Below, in pieces: positions 9,185 through 18,538 of a stretch of 51,322 nt of DNA. Below the pieces are notes generated by a model. That model was not told where the DNA came from. It saw nothing but the letters and a program-made list of their open reading frames with translations, and did not search any database. Numbering within the stretch: the first letter of the stretch is position 1; every line of letters begins with the position of its first letter. Location: NCBI RefSeq assembly GCF_011050055.1, contig NZ_DRGM01000166.1, positions 1-51,322 of the forward strand. Direction: 5' to 3'. This DNA comes from Pseudoalteromonas prydzensis (GTDB lineage Bacteria > Pseudomonadota > Gammaproteobacteria > Enterobacterales > Alteromonadaceae). The position numbers and the translations under genes are program-made.

Positions 9185-11626
9185 ATGTTTAAGCGTGTAG
9201 GTTGGAGTTTATTAATTCTATTGCTAAGTGTGCTGACACTTGGCTATGTTTTTCGCATGCCGATCACTTTGCACTTTGTTGCTCCTTCACTACAGGATTC
9301 GGGTGTTGAACTGCATTGCTTGGATTGGTCGTTAACAACTAATCTAGAGCTCCATGTACAGCGAGCATGTATTGGTTACCAAGGTCAACAACTAGAACTT
9401 GCAGATATAACGGTTAATACCAAGCAGGTTATTATCAACCGCGCGAATCTTAGGTTAGCAACTCCAGCTTCATCGGCGGGATCTTCAGCTGCAACAAAAT
9501 TGGCTTTAACGCTGATTGAAAATAGACCACTACTGACGGTAAACCGATTAGTGATCTCACATCCGCAATTAGCAAAGTCACTGGCTATCAGTGTGCATGA
9601 ACCTATTTTAAATCAATTTGCTGTTAGTGGTGATATAACGGCTCGCGCGTCGTTATTTACAGATCACGTAACTGGACAAGTTAAGCTTGATAATGAGTTA
9701 GTTAGTAAAGTGAAGCACATTGCTCGCTTGAATATTAATAGTCAAAATCGTTTTAGTTTTGATGGTGTTGGTTTAACGCTTGATTCACAGATTGATGGGC
9801 AATACGCTGCTGAGCTTGAAAGCTGTGCGATTACATTTAAGGTCAACGGCAATGTAAGCAGTCAGTATGATTTAAATACTAAGCGATTAACCCTAGATGG
9901 CCAGCAATTAATAAGTTCGCTAGCCGCACAAGAGAATTGTTTGCAGCAAATAGCAAAGTTAACAACAGATACAAAGCAACAGCAATTTATTGCTAAGCAA
10001 ACGCCACTACATTGGCAGCTGCAATTACCAGCACAAATACTCTGGCAGGATAATACCCTGCAACTAGATACAGTTAATTTTGTAGCTGCTACAAGCGAGT
10101 TAAAGGTAAACAACCTCAATGTGAATATTAACGATTTGCCCAATAGCTTAAAAGCAGAGCTCGCTTTTTCGCTGCAAAATGATGAGATTAAAAAGTTTAA
10201 TTTAGCTGCTCAGATCGCTGCTCATGAAGCTATTGGTAAGTATCAGTTAGACTTAGTACAGCTGCCCGATTTTATAGTCGAGGATGCAAAAAACTTAACC
10301 AGTAATGGTGAGTTTACAGTTAACGATATTTTTACTGCAGCGTATGGTCGACTATCTGCGCAGTTCGCTATTGGCAAGCTAACTATTAACGAGCTTGTAG
10401 TAAATCGTTATCAAGGGACACTAACCGCAGGCATTAATAAACAGCGTTATTTAACTGCCGCGCTCGATAGCCAAATCGATACACTTAATGTCAGCGATTA
10501 TAAATTAACGCAATTAACAAATAACTTGAATGCCTCTGGAAGTCTTGGGCTCGGTGAACTGTTTATTGATATAACCAGTGAAACAACTTTAGCTGCACTA
10601 CAAAGTGAGTTAATTAACCTTAACAATATCAAGGTAAGCTCTCGTGCCATGCAAAGCCGTGCATTACAGGCTTCGCACCAAGTGATGATTGATGATATCG
10701 AAGTGATCGTTACACATCATATGAGCAGCACGGCGCACCCTGTTGACGTGATTATTCCGGAGCAATCGATAGCGCGATTTAACCCCATTTTACATCAGTT
10801 TGCTCCGCTGGCGACATTAACAGATGGCACTGTTTCAGCACAGGTTAAAGGGGATATTAATTTACTCGCTGCTGAGATGACTTTGCAGCTAAATGGCGTA
10901 AATGGTTTATATAATGATTACCTGATCAATGGCTTTAATAGTCAATTAGCAGGGCGGTATGATTCAGGCCAGCTTAATGTTAAGCCGACTAAATTTGATA
11001 TCAATGAACTACGTGCCGGTGCGATTGTTGAAAATATAACGGGGTTTTTGCAACTGCAAGATAGTGAAGCTGTGCTCACAACACTTAACGGGGAAGTGAT
11101 GGGCGGTAGTTTTACACTTGATAAGTACCGAGTAACAGGGCAAGCTCAGCAAGCATTGCTAACATTTAAAAATATTGATGCGAGTAAGGTGATCACCCTT
11201 GATGAAAAGTCAGGAGTCAGTTTAACGGGGCGAGTTGCAGGTACGTTACCGGTGTATTTTACTGACTCAGGTATTGAGGTGAAGGATGGTCAGCTCACCA
11301 ATCAAGGAGCGGCTAAGTTACTGATCACTAATAATGCCGCTTTTAATGCGGTCAAAGCGCAGCAACAAGAGTTAGGCCCTATATTAGGGCTACTTGAAAA
11401 TTTAGATATTCAGAGTATTAAAAGTAGTGTTAACTTAAAGCCTGATGGTTGGATGACCTTAGGCGTTAATTTACAAGGTTATAATAAACCCCAAGCGCAG
11501 CAAGTTAACTTTAACTACAATCATGAAGAAAATGTGTTTACGCTATTACGAGCATTACGCTTAAGTGATGAGATTACGCAAAAGGTTGAACAAGAGTATT
11601 CAACAAAAGGAAGTAATAATGACTAA
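9185..11626 (+). CDS. ydbH: YdbH-family AsmA-like envelope bridge protein
   Basis: Member of the AsmA-like group (with TamB and YhdP) reported in E. coli to support phospholipid transfer from inner to outer membrane. The 813-residue protein has one N-terminal membrane anchor (about 5-24) and then a long periplasmic region rich in beta-strand pattern, as expected for a hydrophobic-groove bridge. The C-terminal block around GGSFTLDKY, LTGRVAGTLPV and FNYNHEENVFTLLRALR is the part I recognise. It is followed, with an 8-bp overlap, by a YnbE-type lipoprotein and then YdbL, the same order as in E. coli, which strongly supports the assignment. Sequence identity of the middle is low and not diagnostic. 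Confidence 0.85.
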   Translation: MFKRVGWSLLILLLSVLTLGYVFRMPITLHFVAPSLQDSGVELHCLDWSLTTNLELHVQRACIGYQGQQLELADITVNTKQVIINRANLRLATPASSAGSSAATKLALTLIENRPLLTVNRLVISHPQLAKSLAISVHEPILNQFAVSGDITARASLFTDHVTGQVKLDNELVSKVKHIARLNINSQNRFSFDGVGLTLDSQIDGQYAAELESCAITFKVNGNVSSQYDLNTKRLTLDGQQLISSLAAQENCLQQIAKLTTDTKQQQFIAKQTPLHWQLQLPAQILWQDNTLQLDTVNFVAATSELKVNNLNVNINDLPNSLKAELAFSLQNDEIKKFNLAAQIAAHEAIGKYQLDLVQLPDFIVEDAKNLTSNGEFTVNDIFTAAYGRLSAQFAIGKLTINELVVNRYQGTLTAGINKQRYLTAALDSQIDTLNVSDYKLTQLTNNLNASGSLGLGELFIDITSETTLAALQSELINLNNIKVSSRAMQSRALQASHQVMIDDIEVIVTHHMSSTAHPVDVIIPEQSIARFNPILHQFAPLATLTDGTVSAQVKGDINLLAAEMTLQLNGVNGLYNDYLINGFNSQLAGRYDSGQLNVKPTKFDINELRAGAIVENITGFLQLQDSEAVLTTLNGEVMGGSFTLDKYRVTGQAQQALLTFKNIDASKVITLDEKSGVSLTGRVAGTLPVYFTDSGIEVKDGQLTNQGAAKLLITNNAAFNAVKAQQQELGPILGLLENLDIQSIKSSVNLKPDGWMTLGVNLQGYNKPQAQQVNFNYNHEENVFTLLRALRLSDEITQKVEQEYSTKGSNND

Positions 11627-11801
11627 ATGGTTAGTGATATTTACAGCATTGGGATTACTCAGTGCATGCACACATCGTGTTGAGGTGGCAGCAAAAGAGC
11701 CAATTACAATCAACTTGAATGTGAAAGTCGATCATGAGATCCGCGTAAAAGTTGATAAAGAACTCGACAATTTATTTAGTGATGACAGCGAATTATTCTA
11801 A
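11619..11801 (+). CDS. ynbE: YnbE-family outer-membrane lipoprotein
   Basis: A 60-residue lipoprotein with signal MTKWLVIFTALGLLSAC, lipidated C17, Thr at +2 (outer-membrane sorting under the E. coli rule). The mature part VEVAAKEPITINLNVKVDHE is family-typical. In E. coli YnbE pairs with the C-terminal end of YdbH at the outer membrane. The start is the ATG at 11619 with AAAGGAAG upstream; it overlaps ydbH by 8 bp, implying coupled translation. An in-frame upstream extension to 11565 lies inside ydbH and would bury the signal peptide. Confidence 0.88.
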   Translation: MTKWLVIFTALGLLSACTHRVEVAAKEPITINLNVKVDHEIRVKVDKELDNLFSDDSELF

Positions 11802-11810
11802 GGAACTATT

Positions 11811-12146
11811 ATGAGCAGAGTAAAAAATAAAAAACTAAACATGATCACGTTATTGAGTGCTGTTTGTTTGTCGTTTTCGGCGTGGGCAATTTCTCTAGAC
11901 GATGCCAAAAATCAGGGTTTAGTAGGCGAAGATAGCTCGGGTTATTTAGGCCTTGTGGTACAAAACGCAGCAGCAAAAGCGGTGGTTGATGAAATCAATG
12001 CAAAACGTAAAGCACAATATTTAAAGCTTGCGAAAAAGAATAATTTGTCTCTTGCTCAAGTTGAGGCATTAGCGGCGGCAAAGACCATCGAGAAAACTCA
12101 AGCCGGTCACTTTGTTGAAGTGAACGGCAAATGGGTTAAAAAGTAA
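11811..12146 (+). CDS. ydbL: YdbL-family periplasmic protein
   Basis: DUF1318-type protein of 111 residues with a cleavable signal peptide (cut probably after SAWA, about residue 26) and the conserved SLDDAKNQGLVGEDSSGYLG segment just after it, then an alanine/lysine-rich helical part. In E. coli YdbL is the periplasmic partner of the YdbH-YnbE bridge, thought to limit YnbE self-assembly. Third gene of the operon, 9 bp after ynbE with AAGGAAC as binding site; a terminator follows. Confidence 0.88.
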   Translation: MSRVKNKKLNMITLLSAVCLSFSAWAISLDDAKNQGLVGEDSSGYLGLVVQNAAAKAVVDEINAKRKAQYLKLAKKNNLSLAQVEALAAAKTIEKTQAGHFVEVNGKWVKK

Positions 12147-12156
12147 CTTTTTTTGT

Positions 12157-12188
12157 AAAAAGCTGAGTGATTAAGCGCTCGGCTTTTT
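12157..12188. terminator. bidirectional terminator between ydbL and DUF1415 gene
   Basis: AAAAAGCTGAGTG (12157-12169) pairs with CGCTCGGCTTTTT (12176-12188), with two G-U pairs on the plus-strand transcript. It ends in T5 on the plus strand and has T5 on the minus strand too. The stop codon of the minus-strand gene (12171-12173) is in the loop. Confidence 0.75.
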
Positions 12189-12734
12189 ACATCCAGCTAG
12201 GAGCTGCTGCCAAAAGTCGATGCCTTTGCGCCGAGCTAAATTAATATTGTGCTCAGGAATGGACTCAGGTTCGTCATATTCATCTAATGCGGCACTCATA
12301 CTTGCTTCACGAATTAAATGTAGGGTTGGAAAAGGTGCGCGGTTAGTATAGTTAGCAGCGTCGCTGTCATCGCTATCGGCAAACACATAGTCAGGATGAA
12401 AGTTGGCTATTTGGTATTTACCTTCAAAACCTTGTGCCACTAACAGTGCATTGGCTAAATCCACTAAATCTAAAAACTCCTCAAAGTCAGTAAAGCCTTG
12501 TTCAAACATCAATAATGTAGTCTCTCGAGTCGGTTGTTGATCAAGTTCTATACATTGTTCGATCATCTCCATTACAGCATCATCAATGCTGGTGGCAAGG
12601 CTGGTTTGATAATGAATACAATTATTCTCAACCTCTTTGCGAGCGAAAGGACAAAAGTTATATTTAACAATGACATTCGATACCCATAGGCGGGTTTGCT
12701 GTTCTGCTAATGTGGGGTTTGTGAGTTTAGTCAT
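12171..12734 (-). CDS. DUF1415 family protein
   Basis: A 187-residue soluble protein of the DUF1415 family, function unknown. The conserved N-terminal block WVSNVIVKYNFCPFARKE with its cysteine, the LMFEQGF...F.EFLDLV segment, and the FHPDYVFAD...TNRAPFPTLHLIRE segment are all present. No membrane segment or signal peptide. Its start overlaps the waaA end by 8 bp, so the two are cotranscribed and probably translationally coupled. I know no experiment tying the family to Kdo metabolism; the link is positional only. Confidence 0.88.
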   Translation of the reverse strand: MTKLTNPTLAEQQTRLWVSNVIVKYNFCPFARKEVENNCIHYQTSLATSIDDAVMEMIEQCIELDQQPTRETTLLMFEQGFTDFEEFLDLVDLANALLVAQGFEGKYQIANFHPDYVFADSDDSDAANYTNRAPFPTLHLIREASMSAALDEYDEPESIPEHNINLARRKGIDFWQQLLAGCKKPSA

Positions 12735-14010
12735 TGTGTGGCTCTAAATATTCGTTAATGATATGGATGGTTTTGGCTATCGCGCCTTGATTATTGGCAA
12801 CACATTGCGCAGCTTGCAAACCTAACTGTTGGCAAATTACTGGTTGCTGATAAAGTTTTATTAATTGCTCTGCTAAACTCGTGGCATCACTTACTTGGAC
12901 ACAACCACCGAGTGTAATGAGCTGCGGATAAACATGGTTAAAATTATAGGTATGTGGGCCGCTTAAAATACCGACAGAAAATGCCGCCGATTCGAGTGGG
13001 TTGTGACCACCGCGCTCAATTAAGCTACCGCCGATATAACTAATATTTGCCATCCCATATAAACATTGCAGTTCACCTAAAGTATCAGCAAGCAGTACTT
13101 GTTCGTTTTGGTAGTTATTTTTACTTCGACGGCTAAAGCTCAATGTTGAATCTTCAAGTAATGTTGCGACCTTATCAAATTGCTCTGGGTGACGCGGTGC
13201 AATAACCAGTAGTGCATCTGGAGCTATTTCTAAAAGGCGCTGATGCGCAGTTAAAATTAATTCATGCTCAATAGGGTGTGTGGAACCGGCAACCCAGATA
13301 AAACGTTGCTTGTTGTATTGGCTTTTTAGGGTATCGACTTTGTCTAACTGTTCGCTAGTTGGCTTTATATCAAATTTAATTGACCCCGTAATATGCACTT
13401 TTTTTGCATCAAGACCAAGCTCGATAAAGCGAGTGGCATCGTTTTTATTGTGACTCGCCAGTGCTGAAATAGAGGTCATCAGTGTTCGCGTCAGTGGCGC
13501 TACTTTTTGGTAACCCTGCTGGGATTTAGCCGACAACCGAGCATTGAGCACGAGTACCGGAATATTACGTTGCTGACTTTGTGCAAGCAGGTTTGGCCAA
13601 AGCTCGGTTTCTAAGATACATAATAAGGATGGCTGGAGTTTGTTTAAAAAACGCGCAGTGGCACAGGGGAAATCAACAGGTAAATAGACACATCGTACAG
13701 AGTCTTTAAAGTTGGCGTGTATTTGCTCGCGACCTGTGGGGGTGTTGCAAGTAAGCGTAATCGAATAATTGGGCTGCTGATTTTGTAATTCTTTAATTAA
13801 AGGTGTTGCAGCGAGTACTTCACCGACCGAAGCGCAGTGAATCATAATTGTTGGATTTTTACTTTGCGGATTGTTCGCGCTGACGAAGCCGAATCGCTCA
13901 GCGAAGTGGGCTCGATAGCCCGCATTTTTTTTACCTCTTAATACATATAAATAAAAAGTAATGAGGGGGCTTAGCAAATAAAGAATGAGTGAATAAAAAA
14001 AGCGTGCCAT
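12727..14010 (-). CDS. waaA: 3-deoxy-D-manno-octulosonic acid transferase
   Basis: GT30 glycosyltransferase (KdtA) that moves Kdo from CMP-Kdo onto lipid IVA at the inner membrane, starting the lipopolysaccharide core. The 427 residues begin with a membrane anchor (about 1-22), followed by MIHCASVGEVLAATPLI, CNTPTGREQ, the ETELWPNLL motif, and a C-terminal donor-binding part with GGSLIERGGHNPLE. Because a KdkA Kdo kinase is encoded nearby, this enzyme may be monofunctional as in Haemophilus, adding one Kdo that is then phosphorylated; that is inference. Divergent from the wzi-like gene. Confidence 0.95.
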   Translation of the reverse strand: MARFFYSLILYLLSPLITFYLYVLRGKKNAGYRAHFAERFGFVSANNPQSKNPTIMIHCASVGEVLAATPLIKELQNQQPNYSITLTCNTPTGREQIHANFKDSVRCVYLPVDFPCATARFLNKLQPSLLCILETELWPNLLAQSQQRNIPVLVLNARLSAKSQQGYQKVAPLTRTLMTSISALASHNKNDATRFIELGLDAKKVHITGSIKFDIKPTSEQLDKVDTLKSQYNKQRFIWVAGSTHPIEHELILTAHQRLLEIAPDALLVIAPRHPEQFDKVATLLEDSTLSFSRRSKNNYQNEQVLLADTLGELQCLYGMANISYIGGSLIERGGHNPLESAAFSVGILSGPHTYNFNHVYPQLITLGGCVQVSDATSLAEQLIKLYQQPVICQQLGLQAAQCVANNQGAIAKTIHIINEYLEPHND

Positions 14011-14163
14011 TTTCTAGCCTCAAAGTATAAAGGTTAATGATAACGCGGATACCCGCTAAGCAACATGCGAAATTGTTAAAAATCGTTACAGCAGCTAGTT
14101 TTGGGTGTTTAGTTGCGACTAATTTGGTAATATTTCTCTACCTTTATGAAAAATATAGTCGTT

Positions 14164-15621
14164 ATGAAATTCAAATTGATAAAAGCCGCGGTATTAACCA
14201 GTTTTATAAGTTGCGCATTCTCTGCATTTGCAACACCTACTGCATACTTACCGGTTGGCATGGACGCACAGCTTGATCATCAGCTCGATACTTTATTTGC
14301 GCTTACCTCTGGCACACCTATGGCAAAGCCTTATCGCTTAACGGAAGTTGAAGCGGCGCTTACTAAATTGCAAAACTCACAACCAAGTTTAGTGTCAGCG
14401 ATACGCGCTAAAATAAAGCCTTACCAAGGCACTGATAATATTACGCGTGTTGGCGTGAAACTTAGAGTTGATGGTGATAAATCAACCAAACTCGCCAATC
14501 AACGTGGTGTGAGTTCTGATGAGTGGGGGCAAGTGTTTTTCGAAGGTATTTGGCGTCCTAATGATTACACCTTAGTGCAAGTGGGCGCTGATTATCGTGC
14601 CAAGCAAAATAAATTAGTTAACTATAATAGTTTTGTGAGTTTTGCCGGCGATGATTTACAGCTCAACATTGGTTATAAAGAGCATTGGTTTTCACCATTT
14701 AAACAATCAGCGCAAATTATCTCTACTAATGCCCGTACCTCACCATCGATTTCATTAGGCATGGTGGCGCCAGCTCATAACTGGTGGAACTTTGATTTTG
14801 AATTTTATTATTCTGAGCTTGAACATGTTGAAAAAGGTATTTTATATCAAGATGAACTACATAATGGAACGCCTCGTTTAGCGGGCACACATATCAGTTT
14901 CGAGCCCGTAGCTGGTTGGAAAATTGGCTTAAATCGTATGATGCAGTTTGGTGGTGGGCCACGGGATGTTGGCTTTAGCGATGTAGTTAAAGCATTCTTT
15001 GACCCTGCGGGCAATGACAATGCAGGCATGGTTGAAGGTGGCCGAGATAATGAATTAGGGGATCAACTAGCCTCTATAACCTCCAGCTTTAACTTTAACT
15101 GGGGAATGCCAGCCGAGCTATACTTTGAATATGGTGGTGAAGACACTAATAATCATAATAATTGGCAACTTGGCAACTTGGCCACCAGTGTAGGACTGTT
15201 TTTACCAACACTTACACCCAATATTGCATTGCGTTACGAATATACCAAAATGGAAAGCTTATGGTATGTGAATGCTATTTACCCAACCAATGGAAACACA
15301 AAGGACGGTTTTGTTTTTGGTCATTTTGCTGGTGATCAGCGTACCTTTGGTGATGCCGCGCCCAGTGATATCCATGTTATTGAAATGGCATATAATGAGA
15401 ACTTACATTCTTTATGGCGTGCTAAATTTACTTTAGTTGACAATACTAGTAATTACTTGAATGAACTAGGGCAATTGGGTGATGATTACGAACAAGCGAT
15501 TGAATTACAGCTAAGTAATAATCGCAAATGGCAAGAGTACAATATTGAAACTACTTTGACCTATGGTGAAGATGTTTTTGGTGATAACTATACGTGGTTA
15601 TCTGTGGCACTTTTTTGGTAG
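14164..15621 (+). CDS. capsule assembly Wzi-family outer-membrane protein
   Basis: An exported protein of 485 residues from the ATG at 14164, with a signal peptide cut near SAFA (about residue 23). The rest is rich in alternating aromatic beta-strands (HWFSPF, WWNFDFEFYYSE, ALRYEYTKME) and ends in ...WLSVALFW with a terminal aromatic residue, the mark of an outer-membrane beta-barrel. In E. coli Wzi is a surface lectin anchoring group-1 capsule. The start could also be the ATG at 14146, six codons earlier; neither has a clear binding site. It is followed 33 bp later by gmhA, but no capsule genes are visible here, so it may act on lipopolysaccharide or exopolysaccharide. Confidence 0.82.
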   Translation: MKFKLIKAAVLTSFISCAFSAFATPTAYLPVGMDAQLDHQLDTLFALTSGTPMAKPYRLTEVEAALTKLQNSQPSLVSAIRAKIKPYQGTDNITRVGVKLRVDGDKSTKLANQRGVSSDEWGQVFFEGIWRPNDYTLVQVGADYRAKQNKLVNYNSFVSFAGDDLQLNIGYKEHWFSPFKQSAQIISTNARTSPSISLGMVAPAHNWWNFDFEFYYSELEHVEKGILYQDELHNGTPRLAGTHISFEPVAGWKIGLNRMMQFGGGPRDVGFSDVVKAFFDPAGNDNAGMVEGGRDNELGDQLASITSSFNFNWGMPAELYFEYGGEDTNNHNNWQLGNLATSVGLFLPTLTPNIALRYEYTKMESLWYVNAIYPTNGNTKDGFVFGHFAGDQRTFGDAAPSDIHVIEMAYNENLHSLWRAKFTLVDNTSNYLNELGQLGDDYEQAIELQLSNNRKWQEYNIETTLTYGEDVFGDNYTWLSVALFW

Positions 15622-15654
15622 TAGCTAATCAGACTAATTTTAAGAGGATTACCC

Positions 15655-16245
15655 ATGTCTAATATTGATTCTGTAGCGACCAGCTACCTAGAAAGTTTAA
15701 CCCGTCACCAAATCTTGTTTGAAACGATGGAAACATATCATCCTCAAGTAATGCAATTACTTGAGGTATGCCACAGTGCCTTGCAAGCTGGTGGTAAAGT
15801 GATTTGGTTTGGTAATGGCGGCAGCGCAGCAGATGCCCAGCATTTAGCGGCGGAGTTTGTTGTTCGTTATAAGTTAGAACGTGGTCCATTAGCATCTATG
15901 GCGTTAACCACTGACACTTCCATCCTAACTGCACACAGTAATGACTATCACTTTGATACGGTTTTTGAGCGTCAGGTTCTTGCGTTATGTAAGCCTGAAG
16001 ATTTAGTGATTGGTTTAACTACCTCAGGTACAAGCGCTAACATTAATTTAGCGTTAGCTGCTGCAAATGAAATAGGCGCTTATACAGTTGCATTTACAGG
16101 CCGCGATGGCGGTAAAGTAAAAGATATCGCTAAATTACCCATTATTATTAAAAATGACGAAACTGCGCGTATTCAAGAAGCACATATGTTTATTGGTCAT
16201 TGGTTATGTGAAGCCATTGATATGGTTGTAGCGGGGCAGAGTTAA
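15655..16245 (+). CDS. gmhA: sedoheptulose 7-phosphate isomerase
   Basis: SIS-domain enzyme (196 residues) making D-glycero-D-manno-heptose 7-phosphate, the first step to ADP-heptose. Seen: [20 protein letters not shown], the TTSGTSANI phosphosugar loop, and the [12 protein letters not shown] segment carrying the conserved zinc/active-site residues. DiaA, the DnaA-binding paralogue, has a similar fold, but the zinc-site residues and the overlap with hldE favour GmhA. AAGAGG lies 9 bp before the ATG. Its stop shares one base with the hldE start. Confidence 0.93.
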   Translation: MSNIDSVATSYLESLTRHQILFETMETYHPQVMQLLEVCHSALQAGGKVIWFGNGGSAADAQHLAAEFVVRYKLERGPLASMALTTDTSILTAHSNDYHFDTVFERQVLALCKPEDLVIGLTTSGTSANINLALAAANEIGAYTVAFTGRDGGKVKDIAKLPIIIKNDETARIQEAHMFIGHWLCEAIDMVVAGQS

Positions 16246-17684
16246 TGGATTTAGGGCTGTTTAAAAACCTGTCGAACGCTAAAATATTAGTGGTTGGGGA
16301 TGTGATGCTTGACCGCTATTGGCATGGTGATTCAGGACGTATATCGCCAGAAGCACCAGTGCCTATAGTAAAAGTAAGTAAATTTGAAGATAAAGCTGGT
16401 GGCGCTGCAAACGTAGCAAAAAACATTGCCCGTTTAGATGGTAAAGTTGGCTTGTTGGGTTTGATTGGTGAAGATGAAAGCGGGCAAATCTTAGAGCGAA
16501 TTCTTGCTGATGAACGTATAGATTCACAATTAGTTAGTGTTTGTGATTTGCCGACTATTTCAAAAATGCGCGTAATTAGCCGTCATCAGCAAGTTGTCCG
16601 CCTTGATTTAGAAGAGATGTTTACTGAGCAACACAGTCAACTACTTTTAAATCGTCTGCAATTAGTTTTAGATGACTACGATTTTGTCTTGTTCTCCGAT
16701 TACAATAAGGGCTCATTAAGCCTGATCCAGCAAATGATAAAACTTGCTAAAGGTGCTGGAAAAACAGTGTTAATTGATCCTAAATCCTCAGACTTAAACT
16801 TATATCGCGGTGCTGATTTTATTACTCCTAACTTAAATGAGTTTAAGCTTGCCGGTGGTAAAACAGATTCAGAACAAAGCTTAACTGATAGTGCGCGGGC
16901 ATTAATTAAAGATGCAGGTGTTGCAGCAATGCTTTTAACACGCTCAGAGCAAGGTATGTCGTTGATCAGCGCCGATGAAAAACATGACTTTGCTGCACAA
17001 CAGCTCGAAGTGAGTGATGTCACGGGGGCCGGTGATACCGTTATCGCAACTCTTGCGGTGATGTTAGGTGCTGGGATGCAGCCTAAAGATGCAGTTGAAA
17101 TCGCTAATCTAGCTGCTGGCATTGCAGTGAGTAAGCTAGGTGCTGCGACGGTATCGCCTGAAGAGCTAAGCCGCAAATTGGGTCAATATTTACAAAAGAC
17201 TGGTGAGCATTATCAAACTCCATTTGATGATGTGCTGAAGCATATTGAGTTTGCAAAACAAAATGGTGAAACTATCGTATTTACCAATGGCTGTTTTGAT
17301 ATTCTTCATGCTGGACATGTGCGCTATTTAGCGCAAGCTAAAGCACGTGGTGACCGTTTAGTGGTTGGCTTAAATAACGATGAATCAATCACCCGTTTAA
17401 AAGGCCCTGAGCGTCCAATTAACCCACTTGATGAGCGAGCCATGGTGCTGAGCGCTTTGGCATCAGTTGATTGGGTTATTCCATTTGGTGCAGTTGAAGA
17501 AAACGATACACCCGCTAAATTAATTGAACTGATCAGCCCTGATATTTTAGTGAAGGGAGGCGATTACACGGTTGAGCAAATTGCCGGTGCTGAACATGTA
17601 CTTCGCCATGGTGGAAAAGTAGAAGTACTTGAATTTCTAAATGGCTGCTCTACGTCTAAAGTGATCAGTAAAATAAAGGCTTAA
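16245..17684 (+). CDS. hldE: bifunctional heptose 7-phosphate kinase / heptose 1-phosphate adenylyltransferase
   Basis: Two-domain enzyme of 479 residues (E. coli 477). The N-terminal PfkB-type kinase (about 1-320) has [21 protein letters not shown] and the catalytic [10 protein letters not shown]. The C-terminal nucleotidyltransferase (about 345-479) has [17 protein letters not shown] with the HxGH site and the ISKIK-type end. It phosphorylates heptose 7-phosphate at C1 and later adenylates heptose 1-phosphate. It overlaps gmhA by one base (TAATG), so the two are coupled. The missing phosphatase step is supplied by gmhB 2 kb away. Confidence 0.97.
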   Translation: MDLGLFKNLSNAKILVVGDVMLDRYWHGDSGRISPEAPVPIVKVSKFEDKAGGAANVAKNIARLDGKVGLLGLIGEDESGQILERILADERIDSQLVSVCDLPTISKMRVISRHQQVVRLDLEEMFTEQHSQLLLNRLQLVLDDYDFVLFSDYNKGSLSLIQQMIKLAKGAGKTVLIDPKSSDLNLYRGADFITPNLNEFKLAGGKTDSEQSLTDSARALIKDAGVAAMLLTRSEQGMSLISADEKHDFAAQQLEVSDVTGAGDTVIATLAVMLGAGMQPKDAVEIANLAAGIAVSKLGAATVSPEELSRKLGQYLQKTGEHYQTPFDDVLKHIEFAKQNGETIVFTNGCFDILHAGHVRYLAQAKARGDRLVVGLNNDESITRLKGPERPINPLDERAMVLSALASVDWVIPFGAVEENDTPAKLIELISPDILVKGGDYTVEQIAGAEHVLRHGGKVEVLEFLNGCSTSKVISKIKA

Positions 17685-17687
17685 CGG

Positions 17688-18410
17688 CTATATTTTTAGA
17701 GTGGACTGGTATGCTGTGTGTAACTGCTGCCAGTCGCTTTGTTGCCAATGCATGACTTGATTTCTGCCTTGCTCTTTATGGAACGAACGAGCAAGGCGGG
17801 TCATATTAGCTTGCTGCCAATGACTGGCAGGGGGTTTTAGTTCACCGCGGTCAAAGTCAATAATATATACCTCGCCCGTTTCATCAAAGAGAATGTTGTT
17901 AATATTCAAATCAGCGTGATACACGCCATGATTATGAAAATCCGCAATCGTATGAGCAATTTGCTCAAGCTCTTGTTTCGTTAAAGGGCGAGTTTTTAGC
18001 ACATCCAGCACACTTTGCGCGCCAGCAATCGCTTGGGTAATAATATCGCCGCGGTATATTAAACCTTGTACACTGATCTTTGCTGCAATCGGCATTGGCA
18101 CGTTTAAACCGAGTTCAATTAGTTGCATCATCAGCGTAAACTCTTGGTAAACACGGGTGTTTTTAATGCCTCTGTAAAGGTATTGATCGCTTAATACTTT
18201 ACCCACTAAACCACCACGCCAATAATGCCTAAGTACAGCGGTTAAGTCGTGGTGACAAAAAAACCAAGCCGTGGCGCGGCCTTTTTTTGTGCCGACGATT
18301 TTTTCTTGCTGCTGCCAATATTCATTATCAAACCAATTTAAGCTAATTTGAGCGCTGTACTCAGGATGGCTTAAAATAATATGCTCATTAATGATTTGTT
18401 GATTAAACAT
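17688..18410 (-). CDS. kdkA: 3-deoxy-D-manno-octulosonic acid kinase
   Basis: Kdo kinase (240 residues) phosphorylating the single Kdo on lipid A, as in Haemophilus and Vibrio. It has a small kinase fold: GRATAWFF, the WRGGLVGKVL loop, catalytic HADLNINNILFD (about residue 160) and metal-binding IIDFDRGEL. The length fits the family (about 235-250). It converges on hldE with a 3-bp gap and is divergent from a family-9 glycosyltransferase. In Haemophilus the kinase gene orfZ lies beside the heptosyltransferase gene opsX, a comparable pairing. Confidence 0.92.
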   Translation of the reverse strand: MFNQQIINEHIILSHPEYSAQISLNWFDNEYWQQQEKIVGTKKGRATAWFFCHHDLTAVLRHYWRGGLVGKVLSDQYLYRGIKNTRVYQEFTLMMQLIELGLNVPMPIAAKISVQGLIYRGDIITQAIAGAQSVLDVLKTRPLTKQELEQIAHTIADFHNHGVYHADLNINNILFDETGEVYIIDFDRGELKPPASHWQQANMTRLARSFHKEQGRNQVMHWQQSDWQQLHTAYQSTLKI

Positions 18411-18475
18411 GGCTAACTTACTTAATTGCAGGTGAAGGCACTATCTTAACCTGTTTTAAAGCCGAGCATAAGTGC

Positions 18476-18503
18476 TTGCAATAGTGAGCGGTTAATTTAA
18501 GAT
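18476..18503 (+). promoter_or_regulatory. candidate promoter for the family-9 glycosyltransferase
   Basis: TTGCAA (18476-18481), 16-bp spacer, TAAGAT (18498-18503), 35 bp before the GTG start. A moderate match to sigma-70 consensus and otherwise unsupported. Confidence 0.3.
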
Positions 18504-18538
18504 CACCCTAATTATCCAGCATAAAGCAAAGGACCCCT

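Noticed and set aside
14011..14145. ops/JUMPstart element for RfaH before the wzi-like gene
   Set aside because: No GGCGGTAGC core present.
14037..14276. 79-residue plus-strand frame upstream of and overlapping the wzi-like gene
   Set aside because: It overlaps the signal-peptide region of the exported protein in another frame, has no ribosome site, and its sequence resembles no protein I know.
15655..16245. Possibility that the SIS protein is DiaA rather than GmhA
   Set aside because: Overlap with hldE and the heptose-isomerase active-site residues favour GmhA.
16700..17176. 158-residue antisense frame in hldE
   Set aside because: Low-complexity Ala/Ser/Leu translation produced by the codon bias of the kinase domain; no binding site.
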